A stretch of 64,000 nt of DNA from Blasia pusilla (GCA_050084515.1 CM114272.1:10602001-10666000); one strand, 5' to 3'. Positions 1 to 12,108 are shown, numbered from the stretch's first letter. Notes: generated from the sequence alone by a model not told the origin. Program-made: numbers and translations.

Positions 1-1299
1 TACACGGCGACTCATCGCGAGACGATTTGAGCTACCCATCAAGGCGACTCATCAAGCGATTCATCATCGTGCACATAGGTGGAAGCATTTCGGGAAAAGT
101 GACAAGGAAAAAATCTCAAGCAAACAAGTCTGGGAGCTTCACTCCCAAGTCCATGAGGACTCCTGCGTCACCATCTCCAGGGCCTCGTTTGGCCAATGAG
201 ATAAGGCAACAAGAAATCGAGGAGCGGGAAAGGGAAGTGGAGATGCACAAGCAGGAGCTTCTTGCAAAACGTGTACAGAAGGCGCTCGATAAACATAACG
301 CAGAGGCTGAGGCGTTGCAGGCCTTGAAGAAAATGGTCGCCGACGAAAAGCGAGAAAAGAAGCGTATGGACGCGTTGGTGAGGAGAGCAAAATTGGCTAA
401 AGCTCGGAGGGAAAAAGCAATAGCCATTGAAGAAAGCCCTGCCCGTCTAACCGAAAGTGTTGAGATGCGGGAAATGTCCCCGATGAAGTCCGGGGACACA
501 ATCAATATAGCGGAAACGGCCGAAGTTCAAGTCACGGACGATGAGGTCATAAGGACCGCCAGCGTGGAGATGGTGGACATCGGTGAAGAAGCAGGAGAGC
601 GGTCATCCTCGTCTCTAAGCCCGACGGAAGAAATCGACCTCTATCGGATCAACGAGTTTCCAGTGGACTTGCTAGCTGCTGTCTTAGAGCAGTTGGCTGG
701 CCAAGACACCGACCCAATCTTCGAGCGGGTAAGAGAGAATCTGTGTTTTTCGAATTAGGTGAAGGTCCATGCTGCAATTTATTAGCAATTCAGTGTAGCT
801 TATTGATCTTGTCCCCGTTGTGATAGGTGGTAAAGCAGATGGCACTAATGGAGGGCCACAACGCCCCGAGAATTCCACTGTGCCCATTGCGGACAATGGA
901 GTACGTCCGCAAAATTCAGTCTGAGGAGGATATTGTGAAGCTCAAACAATCGGCGGCGACAACTTCTCTCCGTTCTATGTTCAGCCTTACGATGACCATG
1001 GAACTCAAGCGCTGGTTACGGAGGTGGACTTGGAATCGCTTGACACATTCTAGAGGATGAGAGATCAGGAATTCAGAAGGCAAGTAGAGGGGACGGAATT
1101 CAGCTAGATGAGGAACCTGTATTTCTTCATCTGGGATGGAAATCACAGGTTCATGGCATGGACAAAGTTTGCAGAGGAGCGCCCAAACTCCTTGGAGGCA
1201 CATTTTTGCGTGAAGGCAGTGGTGCTTCATCCATACCCTCATCACGTGGCGACGGTGGAGATGGCCATGCATGCCATGAACACGTAAGTTTCTTCTTGC

Positions 1300-2250
1300 T
1301 GCTAACCGTCGGACTCCGACAAGTTGTTTGAGTCGCCACTATTTTTGGGATGTTTTTGGCAGAAAGAAACTCGTCGGACTCCAACGAGTTGCTCGATTGA
1401 TCAATGGTATAAGATTTTTTTGGCCGAAAGCAACTCGTCGGAGTCCGACGAGTTGTTCGACTAACCAGAGGTTTAGGATGTTTTTGGCCCAAAGCAACTC
1501 ATCGGAGTCCGACGAGTTGTTCGACTGACCACAGGTTTAGGATGTTTTTGGCCCAAAGAAACTCATCGGAGTCCGACAAGTTGCTCGACTCGCCGTATTT
1601 TTTGGATGTTTTTTGAAGAAAGGAACTCGTCGGAGTCCGACGGGTTGCTTGACTCGCAGCTGTTTTTGGAGGTTTTTTGATGTTTTTGGCTGAAAGCAAC
1701 TTGTCAGAGTCCGACGAGTAGTTGACAGACCACAGGCTTAGGATGTTTTTGGCCCAAATCAACTCGTCAGAGTTCCGACAAGTTGCTCCACTGGCTGCAT
1801 GCTTTGGATATAATTTGAAGAAAGCAACTCGTCGAAGTCCGACGAGTTGCTCGACTCGCCGCATTTTTTGGATGTTTTTTGAAGAAAGCAACTCGTCGGA
1901 GTCCGACGGGTTGCTTGACTCAAAGCTATTTTTGGAGGTTTTTTGATGGTTTTGGTCGGAAGCAACTCGTCGGAGTCCGATAGGTTGCATTCGGAAGTTG
2001 GGAGCTACATTTTTGGCATCAAATTGCAGCTTTCATTGAAATTGCGCAACCTGTCGGACTCCGACGGGTTGATATGTTCACTTTTGATACGGACTATCTG
2101 ACAACCCGTCGGACTCCGACGGGTTGAAACTAGGCAATCACAAATCTGAATGCAATCCGGCGGACTCGGATGGGTTGCAAAATTTAGCTCGTTGCTATAA
2201 TCCTACCTTGAGCTGTGACGACCTGTCGGAGTCTGACGGGTTGCAAGAAC
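1300..2250. repeat. Palindrome array in E1 intron 2
   Basis: About fifteen copies of a 25-bp palindrome fill the second intron. The half-site is CAACCCGTCGGA or CAACTCGTCGGA, followed after one central base by its complement. From about 1305 to 1990 they lie in a diverged tandem repeat: centres near 1314, 1379, 1443, 1506, 1571, 1635, 1709, 1772, 1837 and 1901, about 64-65 bp apart. Apparent ORFs across this stretch on both strands are by-products of the repeat. Confidence 0.9.
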
Positions 2251-3794
2251 CCATGTACCTTACAAAATTTCTTATATTGAGTTTGGATGTGCAAGATTGT
2301 ATCGGAGGGGAATGTCACCCACCACTGGATCCAGGATTGTGATTGGGTGAAGAAAGTGCTAACGACGCACCCGGTAGAGTACAAGGGGTTCTTGGGCGAC
2401 GCCCTTGTAAATGAGATTCTGGCAAAGGGTGCACAAATCAAAAAGAAGACTTTGGCAAATAAATTTATTTCCCAAGATGCAGCCGTCACAATCCTTTGCT
2501 GGTCGAAGATACATGCCGCCAAGAAGAGCGCTGCATTGGAGCTGGAGCGGAGGGAGAAAGTGTATGTGTTTGAGCGTGCAAAATTCATCCAAGCTGCAAT
2601 ATCTGCAGCTACGAAGTACACGGCAAGCAATTAAGATGCAGCGCTACATCGCAATTCTCAACCCCGAACTTGGTCCGGATTTCTACAAGGAGCTGAAGGC
2701 GATAATCAAGCGCCAGCGGAAAAGGGATGAAGATCTGCAAGGTCGGATTGGGGAGAAAGTGTCTCTCGATCGCGTGCATCGATTTGCCTTGTCTGGAATA
2801 AGCAAATTTAGGAGAATACGACTGATGAAAATCAGTATCGAGGGCACAGAGGCCCAAAAGAGGGTGGCACACCATCCTCCGGGTGTCTCTGATCCAGTGA
2901 TCTCCCACTGGCTCCGCGAATGGTCGTTCTGGGACGCGTTGCGGCTTATCGGGAAGTCCATGCTCGACGGTCTCCAAGCGGAGCTGAAAAGAATAGAGAG
3001 TGCTGTAGATTTCAAACTTTGGCTCGATGACATCCGGGACAAGCCCATCAAAAACCCAGGTTTCAGGACGATGTTCAAGGATTGCATCCTCCCTCAGGCA
3101 GACCTTGACGAAGAAATCGAGGGGAAAAAAAGGGATTTCGCAAAGAAGAAGCGAGATCTTCAGGAGCAGGCGGCCGATGCAGCTCGACTAAGAGCTGCCC
3201 AACGTATGGTGTTCAGGTACTTCATCCATTGTAAGAATGCAGGTATGTGGCGAAAAATACCGGCACTCTGTAAATTGTGGGCTTCTGTGCCTGATGGAGA
3301 GGGGTTCTCCATGTACGACACGGAGATGGCTCAGAGCATGTCTGATTGGGAGGTGGAGAATTTCCCGATTTGGCTGGACTTCAACGACTTTGAGGACATT
3401 ACCGAGAAAGATCTATGCCTGCTTTATGATGCGGTGGCCGCAGGACGGGATGACATCCCCAATTTTGTGCAGCCTGAAGACTTTTTCGAAGGAGATGCGG
3501 AAGAGCAAGCCCTCGAGACAGCGGAGTTGGCTTCCAAGGTCCACACAGCCAAAGAAAAATCTACAGCGGGTCTCAAAGGCAAGGCGAGGGGATCAAAGAA
3601 TTCCGAGGCCGAGTCTTCCCAAAGAGAGGGTGAAGATTCAAGGCCAGATCCGAAATCATCCGGGCGAGCGGGGAGAGAGGGTCGGACCAGGTCCTCCGCG
3701 AAAAAAACCCCACCAGAGTCTAAGGTCATAGAGACCCCAACAAGCCGACCGCAGACTAGGGAGAAGCGGAAGCGAGAGGCACCAGGGTTGTCCC

Positions 3795-3839
3795 AAGCAT
3801 AAGCACCTGCAACCCAACAGGTTGCAGGTGCTTATGCTT
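3795..3839. repeat. 20-bp perfect inverted repeat at the E1 deletion junction
   Basis: Two 20-bp arms (3795-3814 and 3820-3839) are perfect complements around a 5-base loop. The core AACCCAACAGGTT resembles the family palindrome. It lies exactly where E1 loses the segment present in E2 at about 30270-30840. Confidence 0.85.
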
Positions 3840-3990
3840 TTTCCCTGTGTTTCCGAAAAGCTGCAACCCATCTAAAAGCGACGGGTTGCTCTTAGCCAAC
3901 CATGGGCTGCTCTAAGCCAGCAACCTGTCGCCTTCTGACAGGTTGGTCATGGACAAAAACAACCCGTCAGACTCCGACAGGTTGCTCCAA
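3840..3990. repeat. Palindromes in the E1 exon 3-4 interval
   Basis: Three diverged copies of the CAACCCGTCGG-type palindrome lie between the broken exon 3 and exon 4, matching the array in the third intron of E2 (30855-31245). Confidence 0.75.
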
Positions 3991-4689
3991 TGTTAGTATT
4001 ATAAAGAAGTTCTCTAGGGTTAAGCAAAGTTCTTTGGTGACGTGTTGCACATTATGTCACCATAATGAGAGTAGACCAGTGGCCAAGTTGTTGACATTGT
4101 TTCCAACGTGCTTCTTTACAGATGGACCACTCCTATGTTTACTGCTTCGTTCGGCCCGAGCACAACTTCTAGGTGTTTAAGATCCAGGATCCTGTGGATC
4201 CATGCTCCGATGGGTACAGCTTAGATAGTTTATACAATTTCCCCCTGAGAATTTTCATGCAAGACGGTACCCCACTACTTGGAGGAAGGGAAAAGTCGCC
4301 AGCCTTGATGCAAATGCTCATCGAGCTCTGCTCAAGGCCGGGTGACTTGGTGTTCGACTTAGTGGGCCTTTCAGGGGCGAGTATCAAAGGTGCCCGGCAG
4401 CGTGGCAAGAACATTCTCTGCCTCGAGGGAAGGCAGGAACTGTTTGACCTTTGCAAGGAGGCAAAGGCAGATTACGACAGGCTAGTTGGGGCGTACAACT
4501 CTCCTCTGAAGCCGAGAGCTCCGGTTCCAGACCCACCATTGTTAGTGACACCATCGTCACTTCCAATGATTCCGAAAATTGGGAGGGCAAGGCCGAAAGT
4601 AGTTTTGCAAGAGCTCTCGGACGATGATGAGTGAGTTCAAAGAACTCAAGGACCCAGCTTGACTGCAGCGTTTGGAGTAGGGATTTATT

Positions 4690-5810
4690 TGATGACGAGG
4701 GCAAAAGAATTCATAGAATAGATGAAATGTACAATTGCGAGCTTCTTTCGGATGTTATAAAGGACAAGATTTTTTTGAACGATGGTGGTGTTACTAAAAG
4801 TTTGCTGAATATCTTTTATGTCTTTTTGAATGTGATCGTCTATGTACTCCGAGGACTTCTATTTTGCAACCCGTCGGATTTCCACGGCTTGCAACTTTTC
4901 ACTTTTTGACCACTGCACCTTTTTAACCACTTCCAAGCAACCTGTCGGATTCCGACAGGTTGGCTGCGTGAGTGATCAGACTCTTTCCCTGTTGGTCCAA
5001 CTTAAGAGGCAGTCTTGCGGGCTTCTTCAATTTGGCACCTTCCCCTAGTATCGTCAAACAAGGCGTAGGCTTCTTCTCTTCTCTCAGACGTGTTGGATTC
5101 CTACTACCTGTGGGATTGCCATCATGGTATTATTTCCAAGGACGGAGCACATATTGATACTAGATGGGTGTCACATTGCAGAGCGTACAAGATATATTGC
5201 CGAGGAAGGCGGTGGGACTCAAATCAGGTTACATGGGACCGTTATGGTGTACCTAGGGAGGGGCCAAGGCTCTCGAATTCACCAACATTTTCAATCCTCG
5301 TCTACAATCGGCCAGAGGAGCCACTTGTATCCCAGGACATTCCTTTTGTACACGAACCTAGGAGAGTTAGGAGTAAATTTGTAGATGACGAGGCTGAAGA
5401 AATCATAGACTAGATCAAATGTACATTTTCGAGGTTCCTTCAGAGGTAATAAAGAACGAGATTTTTTCAACCGATAATGGTGTTTGTAAAATTTTGCTGA
5501 AGATTTTTTTTGGACTTGTGGATTGTGTTCTTCTAGCTACTCAGAATTACAATTTTGCAGCCCGTATGATTCCGACGGGTTGCAACTTTTCACTTTTTGA
5601 CCACTGCAACTTTTTAACCGGATTCCGACAGGTTGGCTGCTTGAGTGATCGGACTCTTTCCCTGTGAGACCAACTTCTGAGGCATAGTGGCCGGCTTCTT
5701 CACTTTTGGCTCGTTCCCCTAGATTCGTCAAACCAGTTGTAGGCTTCTTTTCTTGTCTAAGATGTGCAGGATTCCTACTACCTGTCGGATTGCCATTGCG
5801 GATTCCCAAC
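4690..5810 (+). repeat. Internal tandem duplication in the E1 3' region
   Basis: The interval of about 4690-5135 is repeated in diverged form at about 5390-5805. Both units begin with GATGACGAGG and an acidic reading-frame end, run through a palindrome, and end in a shared stretch near GGATTCCTACTACCTGT. Between them (about 5180-5413) one frame reads to an acidic tail ending DDEAEEIID. That resembles the DDDE end of the main gene and keeps more synonymous differences against E2 than the other frames. I take this as a degenerate second copy of the C-terminal exon. E2 has the same arrangement at about 31850-33010. Confidence 0.5.
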
Positions 5811-5965
5811 CTGTTGGATTTTTGTTGGTGCAAGGTGGAAGGGAATCACTTCTCAAAATCTTTCCTTTCTTATGGTAAGCTTGCTTGCAAGGGGTGCAAG
5901 CCATCTGATTCCGATGGGTTGCAAGAGTTGCAACCTGTAAAATTCCGACGGGTTGGGAGGGGTGC
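4860..5965. repeat. Scattered palindromes, E1 3' region
   Basis: Diverged copies of the element palindrome occur near 4865, 4935, 5560, 5620, 5905 and 5935. Some have CTGTCGGATTCCGACAG as the core instead of CCGTCGGACTCCGACGG. Confidence 0.7.
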
Positions 5966-6064
5966 ACCAATTCGGTTTCTCAGATTTAGGATCTGAATGA
6001 AGGGACATCAGTTCCTCTTTACTCCAGACAGCTAACAATCTTTTGGTTCAATTATCGTCTCATG

Positions 6065-6298
6065 TGTTCACATTTCACAAAGTTGGTCTTGAGCAGACAC
6101 CATTCATAACCAACAGAAAGTTGGTAGTGAGGCAATTCAGGGGAGGCCATGATGCAGAAAACAATCCCTGCAAAAAGAGAGGTTGGCATCGTACCGATGC
6201 GCATCCGGGTGGTACCGCAACAAAAATACCCATGGGCACTGCTTATTGTAGACCGAGACAGGCAATGTTAAGAAACTTAGGCTCACATGGAGAGTGAT
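6065..6298 (+). other. Conserved reading frame near the E1 3' end
   Basis: A frame containing KVGLEQTPF and NPCKKR is shared by E1 (6065-6298) and E2 (about 33165-33350) and begins after an acceptor-like TTTCAG in E2. The two copies differ by substitutions and small indels. It may be a further exon of the plus-strand gene or the remnant of a third gene. I do not recognise the protein. Confidence 0.3.
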
Positions 6299-6570
6299 GG
6301 AAAAATGTTTGTAGTGGTCTTATGATGTCTACTTTTTTTTCGCCCCCTGGAAAAAGGAGGTTTCTTTAGGCCCGAATGTGGACCACTACCTACTCTCTTT
6401 TGAAGATTTCATGAATTTGAAAGCAAACAAAAATTTCAAATATGTCAAAAAGTTTTGAAGAGAGGAGGCGGATTTGGCCCTTTTTTTTTAAGAGAGACTC
6501 TCCTCTCTTCCTCTCTTCCTCTCCTCTCTTACTCTCTCCTGCCAGAATACCAGCCCTCGACTCAGATGGG

Positions 6571-6785
6571 TTGCCAAAATGTGGAAGAGGAAAAAAAAAT
6601 TGTGGGAGTGCTTAAGAATTGAGCAGAAAAGTACAAAAAAATTCACACAAAAAGTTTCCTCTCTTCAACCCAATGGAAACTCTCTTCAAATCATAGGAAA
6701 CTCTCTTCAAAAAAATGTATCTCTTTGGGTTGAAGGTAGTTTCCTCTCTCCTCTCTCCTCTCTTCCTCTCCTCTTACCGCACCTT
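6571..6785. repeat. E1 terminal segment, inverted copy of the E2 left end
   Basis: The sequence from GGGTTGCCAAAATGTGG to CTTACCGCACC is the reverse complement of E2 21156-21362, with an extra short GGAAACTCTCTTCAA duplication. It therefore acts as a long terminal inverted repeat between the two copies. The final CTTACCGCACC is directly followed by Gypsy-like sequence, which fixes the element end. Confidence 0.75.
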
Positions 6786-7102
6786 GAGATTGATGATGTT
6801 GTGAGGCACGCTTCACTTCTCCATGTGGCGTTGTTACGCCTCCATTTCCCCGTCTTGTTGTCTACGTCCGCTATTCAGGGTTACCAGAGTTCCCTACCGA
6901 GGGACATTTCATTATTTTGAGCGTAAGACTTGGAGCGGGTAGGGACCATAGACTTGGTCATTGTTGGTTGGCCGTGTCAGGGCCAATCGAGTGCTGGACG
7001 AAGAAGCGGTTTAGCTGACACTCGGTCCATGTTGTTTTGGGAGATGATGCAGATCTTGCGACATTTATAGGAGCATCAGCCTCGTTCTCCAGCACACATT
7101 TT
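6786..7102 (+). pseudogene. Gypsy fragment, DNMT3-like C5-methyltransferase segment
   Basis: It matches Gypsy A 43074-43385 on the same strand. The frame covers the end of motif II, then the catalytic motif IV region with GWPCQGQS intact (about 6966-6990), then SGLADTRSMLFWEMM, and stops matching at 7102. In Gypsy A the corresponding PCQ glutamine is a TAG stop, so this fragment preserves the older state. E1 is inserted at its left side, inside the methyltransferase coding sequence. Confidence 0.75.
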
Positions 7103-10100
7103 ATATTTCTTAACATTTTCCCTCCAAACTCAAATTTCAAAAAGAAACTAGTATTTTTTTCACATGCCATGGATCACGTCGATGGAAATAGAAAGATCCA
7201 ACATATGCAGAATGATAATTGAAGCATTAAGAAAACGTTCAATTTCTAGAGTTTAATATAATAATATGGACAAGATGTATGTATGAAGATTCTAAGAGAA
7301 ATCAAAAACCAATATACGAATAGTGTGGATGGTTTTCTTCCAAGGTTTGTTAAAATTGAATACTATGCAAAGTATATTTGAAATAGTAAATACTCATTTC
7401 TTGTTCTTTGTTGATTCAAGGCATTTTCCCTCTTATTGGATACAATTAGAAATAAAGAAATACACATGCACATTTTGAACCAATAACACGTGAAGATTCC
7501 AAAAAATGTTTCCTTTATAAATTGTTACACATATATCGACACAGAGTTGAAATTTATATCGTCTCTTCCATATTAGTCCTAGTACGGGATAGAAACAATA
7601 ATTTCCATTCAAAAAATTTGAAAGCTCAGTTGTCCCAACCAAAATGGTAGAGATGTTTGTCTTTTCCTCTAACGCCCTATCATGCCAGAGTTGGATTCTC
7701 CATTTTCTTCACTTGATAATTCAACTACTAGTTGTCTATGAATGTTGACCCCAATCTTTCATTGAGTGCTTAGTATGGCAAATATATATATATATATATT
7801 TATATATATAACATCCTCCATAAGATTATAACAAGGGAAGAAAAACGGGAATACTCTATAAACGGCTGGTCTTCATAAATGCACAAAATATTCATATGTA
7901 ATAAATGTTTGGCTAACTTGGAAGCTACATATGGACCACGATTAGATTGCAAGTAAGGATATCAAAGGGAACCAAATGATCGTGCTTGCTCAAATGTCTA
8001 TCAAAGTTGCACATGGACAAAGTCTCTGTCTACAAATATGTTTGTCCCTAGGACGGACATGACTGTGCAGGTCCGGGTACCCGTGGCCCGCCCTTGAGTT
8101 TGCCAAGCCCACACCCATTTTGTAGCCCGCATGACGCCCCCGCGTAGGCCCGTAGGGCGGGCTGGGCCCCCATTAGACATGAGGATTTGCAGTTGAGCGC
8201 GCCCAATGGGGGGCCAACCCGCATTTTCTCACATTCACCCCTTCTAGTTCTTCAATCCAATCCAGAACATGAATCGTATTCTCCATCATGAGTTCCAAGC
8301 TATATTTGGACAAATTACTAGATTGAGACATAGGTTTCATCTTTTGCGAATTGAAGTATTGTTCCCATTCTATGGATTGATCGACAATTTTTTTTGAGTG
8401 ATCAGGTCAAGAAATCAAGCAACCAATCTATCATGAGAATTGAATTTGATCCATTTCTTGTAATTCTCTCATTTGATCCATTTCATAAAAGTATTTCCCC
8501 AATTAAGGGCATCTTGGCAAGCCATCTCCCAAAAAAGTCACTCCCCATTGTTGAAAGTTTCATTGATGGTCCTCACAATATCCATCAACTTCCTCACAAA
8601 GTTTCCAAATCCATCTTGGGTTCCTTATGTGCATGTAGTATGTATACATGATGGAAGTTTAGGAGCAAGAAAGACTCAAAACAATTAAACGATATGAGAG
8701 AAAGGAAAATGATCCCCCTATTGTTGTGTAATGACGAAAGGAAGGAAGCGGTTGGGGGGAGGATTGTGCGTGATGGGGGAGTCGTCATCCAAGGCTGGAT
8801 GCATGGGCACCCTTGGCAAATATGGGGATATTGGTGCCCATGGCAGGTACAAGGGCACTAGCACTCTCGCATTGGGCGTTAGGTTGTGAGCGCTAGGAGT
8901 GGTATGGGGTGCTAAAGATAGGGAGCCAAAGGAATTTAGGTTGGATACTGCCTGGACTACTAGTTGTTAACTTGGCACGTGAACACAAGGGGGAGGAGGG
9001 GAAAGCAAAAACTAGGCATTAGGGTCACTAGCACTTGCAAATTTGTTTCTTTTTTGAAAATAAAAACCAAATTTTTGGTAGGTGGAGAACATTGGAATCA
9101 CCACTCGACATCGGCGCTTCTGTCACCACATCTAGCGCTCCATTTTGGACTATCAGTGCTCATCATTTATCTTAACGGAAGTGGACATAGTATTAGTGAA
9201 TTGGAACTCAGCAAAAAAACTCTTACTGGATTGTGAGTCTTGTGGGTCGATCACTACCAAACGTGACACATACCATGACAAATTGACATAAAAAATACAC
9301 ATTCAAAATTCCCAAAAAAATCCTATCATCGACGATGAGTCCACAACTTGGGCCAAGAGGGAAAATTAGAAGCTAGATGGAAAATTTTGGGCCAACAAAA
9401 AAATGACACGCAAGGCAGCCAGAAAATGGGACGGTTGTCCCAACTATGTTGGTGCTACACAATTTTCCTAGCAACGTGGTACAATCCTACAATCATAAAA
9501 ATCCTTTGTACAGTCCTACTTGTGCATCTATACCTAGCATATACCCCAACACGAATGCTTTGAAACAATACATGTGCCTGCCTCCATCTGCGTGCCCGTG
9601 CTATAACCATGCATCACCTCCTTGTGACCACCAACTAGCGATATCCTCTATAGCTACAAGGTTTTGTATTGATCACTCATGCATCTGCACTTGACTAACC
9701 CTATGACAGCTGGGACCGAGCACTAAATTTTTTCTTCTCTTCTCTCCTAATGCAATTTGTTGTTGCTTCTTCGTCATACTTGTGGTTTGATGTAATTGCC
9801 TTTGCATTGAACACGAGTGATTCTATCGTTGGAATTCTACTATTTCCCTTGCATTGAGATGATACCAATGGCTTATGGAAAAGTGGGAAGCACTTGCACG
9901 TATGACCTTTTGAACAAAAAATCAACAAGTCTACAAACACATCACCATGGGGAAGTCCAATAAGGAAGCTTTATCATCCACCTATAATCAATGAATTCCC
10001 CTTTCCTCTCATTTCTCTTTCTCATATAAAATTGACGTAAAAATGGAACACTTAACCAATTGTACTACACCTTTTACCAAGTGATTTTTGAGTAGGTCAA

Positions 10101-12108
10101 CATGTCATTTTACCAAAAAGAGAGAAAGAATAAGTTTGTAAGAAATGTTGATCGCGATGTAACAAAGTTGTAAGTGTCACATCATAGTAGGCACAAAAAG
10201 TTAGTTATAACTGCATTGGGATCAACATTTCTTACAAACTCATTCTTTCCCTCTTTTTGATAAAATGACCTAGTCAACAGGTCAGGTTCGTGCCTCGATT
10301 GCCATCTCCCCAAACTTTGGATTATAATGATTATCTTACATGAAAAATATTTGATCCATCCTATTAGGGCCCCTAAAAGACCTCCATGTCACACCCCCTA
10401 TTAGGCACATACACACCTTAGAAAAAGGTTCAGTCTTTTCTTAATCAATTAAATTCCCTTATTTATTTTGGAAGTAAGTTAATGAAGTGATTTAAATCTC
10501 ATGATGAGGATCATTTGTTCATAATTTGGAATCCATCACCATATTAGATGGATTGAAATGAAAAAAGGGAGCTGAAGCTCGAACAATGGGAAAAGAAGTT
10601 AAGCTACTTTTGGTACAATACTTTTATTCATGGAAGAGTGTTATGAAAACTTTCCATGTTGAATATTTCTAGAAGAAAGTTATGAAAATTTAGTTTGAAA
10701 ATTGAAGCCCAACAAATGGAGAATTATGGTCCCATTGGGAACATGCCGTAAAGTTGGAGTCCAACCTGTAAGATGTTGTCGTAAAATAATAGTGCTGGTA
10801 CATGTATGACGGTAGAAATCTAATTTGAAACCCCTTTATGTTTAATGAAAAACCTGATTACCTCCGGTTATTTCAAAAACTAATTCTTTAGACCATAAAA
10901 TATAATTAAAAATTTAATAACTTGCTTGGTGGATGGAAAAAAACAAGGCTGAAGAGGACGCAGACTTGGGAAATTCTGAATTTTCAGAATATAAAAATAG
11001 TTTTAGCAGAAAAAGTAATGACCTGAATCGAAAATTGAATGGAGAGTCGAGGTTGAAAAAGCCAAAATTTAATTTTGAGGATTAAAGATCAACTTAATAG
11101 CTAGAACTACCTTCTCTCTTTTCTCATTTTCCCCTTGGATTGCTTTTGAGTAATGATCTGGCAAAGTCATGTGAGAAAAGTGTCACACTGGAATGTGCTT
11201 ATGTTCAAATCTATCTGAAAATTTATTAATCTCCCAAGAACTATTGAATGTTTTCCTAAGATTTCAGATTTCTTATGGAAATTTTCCTGAAGTTGCAGAT
11301 CCCCATCAGAAACTTCTAAACGAAGCCGGACCAACTTTACAAAGAATGCCAAAACAAGCTGGACCAGCTTTAAAGATGCCCTAAGTGATTCTTGGCCAAC
11401 ATCTTGGAAAGAATTGGTATGAATATTTATGGTGAGCTTTAGGGTTGCAATTTCTTCTCACCATAGAGTTTCAGCGCCCAGCCTTGCAATCACTCGGAGA
11501 ATCAGACTTATTGATCCTCATGGCTCAGTGACCACAAGTCTGGGATAGTTTTCTTATCACGTCGTGTTGCTTTGAATGCTCAAACATTCTGAATAATGAC
11601 AACATACACCAGTCCATGACATGATGTTTGCGAGCACATGTCGCATCCTTCAGCATCATCTCATCCGACTGAAAGGCATTAGTGCTTCCTCTGATGGGTC
11701 ATTGGGGTGTGGTGCTCCAAAGTTCGAAGCACACACGCACAATACAAAGTATCTTGATTTTACAGTTGCTAGATATTGTAAATATACATATTTTACAACA
11801 TTTCTGGGATCTGGGAAAGAAGACGAGGACAGACTACAAAACATAGTCTATTTCTTATCTAGTAGTAAAGGAGTTTTTGAATTGGCCGACTTCTGCTCTA
11901 CTCCAGTGTTGTGGAGAACAGCCACACGGGAGATTTCAACCCGCCAAGAATTAGTCATGTAGGCTGCTGTGCAGAACTCTGATGGAACTGTCAAGTGTGT
12001 ACCATAGTGGAAATAGTGCTTAGTATACTGTCTCCATGAAACATGTCGGGGAGATGATGATGAAGGGAATGTACCGAGTTTTACTGACAGATCTAGAACC
12101 TTAGAGTT
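7103..12108. other. Gene-poor stretch
   Basis: No coding region is recognisable. It is AT-rich with a short TA microsatellite at about 7783-7810, a GC-rich patch near 8060-8220, and the MITE listed separately. The part next to 12109 would hold the 3' UTR of the PTOX gene. Confidence 0.6.
10103..10270. mobile_element. Small MITE-like inverted-repeat element
   Basis: Arms of about 50 bp (10104-10153 and 10220-10269) are nearly perfect complements, starting at GTCATTTTA and reaching GATC, around a loop of about 66 bp. The flanks carry imperfect 9-10 bp direct repeats, TAGGTCAACA on the left and TAGTCAACA on the right. This fits a non-autonomous terminal-inverted-repeat element with a 9-bp class target duplication, but no coding sequence is present to assign the family. 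Confidence 0.6.

Larger units (their letters stand above)
99..4634 (+). pseudogene. Broken copy of the ParB-like / N6-N4 methyltransferase-like gene (E1)
   Basis: By alignment to the E2 copy the exons are 99-728, 827-1283, 2295 to about 3793, and 4122-4634. Damage seen directly: the E2 start ATG is GTG here (99-101); exon 2 has a 16-bp deletion, so the frame is lost; two TGG codons have become TAG (near 1051 and 1107); the intron-2 acceptor CAG is CAA (2292-2294); a TTAA insertion near 2631 makes a stop; the end of exon 3 with the expected methyltransferase motif IV is deleted. It keeps better reading than E2 in the second half of exon 3 (about 3165-3800) and in the C-terminal exon, which ends in an acidic tail and a TGA at 4632-4634. 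The ParB-like motif WDGNHRFMAW is at 1132-1161 and the motif-I-like DLVFDLVGLSGAS at about 4343-4381. TAG at 4170-4172 is in frame unless the exon really begins after it. Confidence 0.75.
1..6785 (+). mobile_element. Mutator-like element copy E1, right part only
   Basis: This stretch is collinear with 26700-33600 (copy E2): the same four-exon gene, the same palindrome-filled introns and the same 3' region. The left part, where the transposase would lie, is outside the window. The right end is marked by a sharp switch after CTTACCGCACC into sequence homologous to Gypsy A at about 43075. Relative to E2 it lacks about 570 bp (the E2 interval of roughly 30270-30840), which removes the end of exon 3 and the start of the third intron. 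Beyond the point matching the E2 right end it has about 215 bp that are the inverted complement of the E2 left end. Confidence 0.8.

Noticed and set aside
1499-1990. 163-codon frame on the minus strand in E1 intron 2
   Set aside because: Same artefact of the 64-65 bp palindrome repeat, located inside an intron defined by conserved splice sites.
1300-2250. CRISPR array (regular repeats and spacers)
   Set aside because: The spacers are themselves related copies, the repeats vary, the array lies in an intron of a plant transposon gene, and no cas genes exist here.
7783-7810. TA-rich repeat as a possible origin or matrix attachment site
   Set aside because: It is a simple microsatellite; nothing supports a function.
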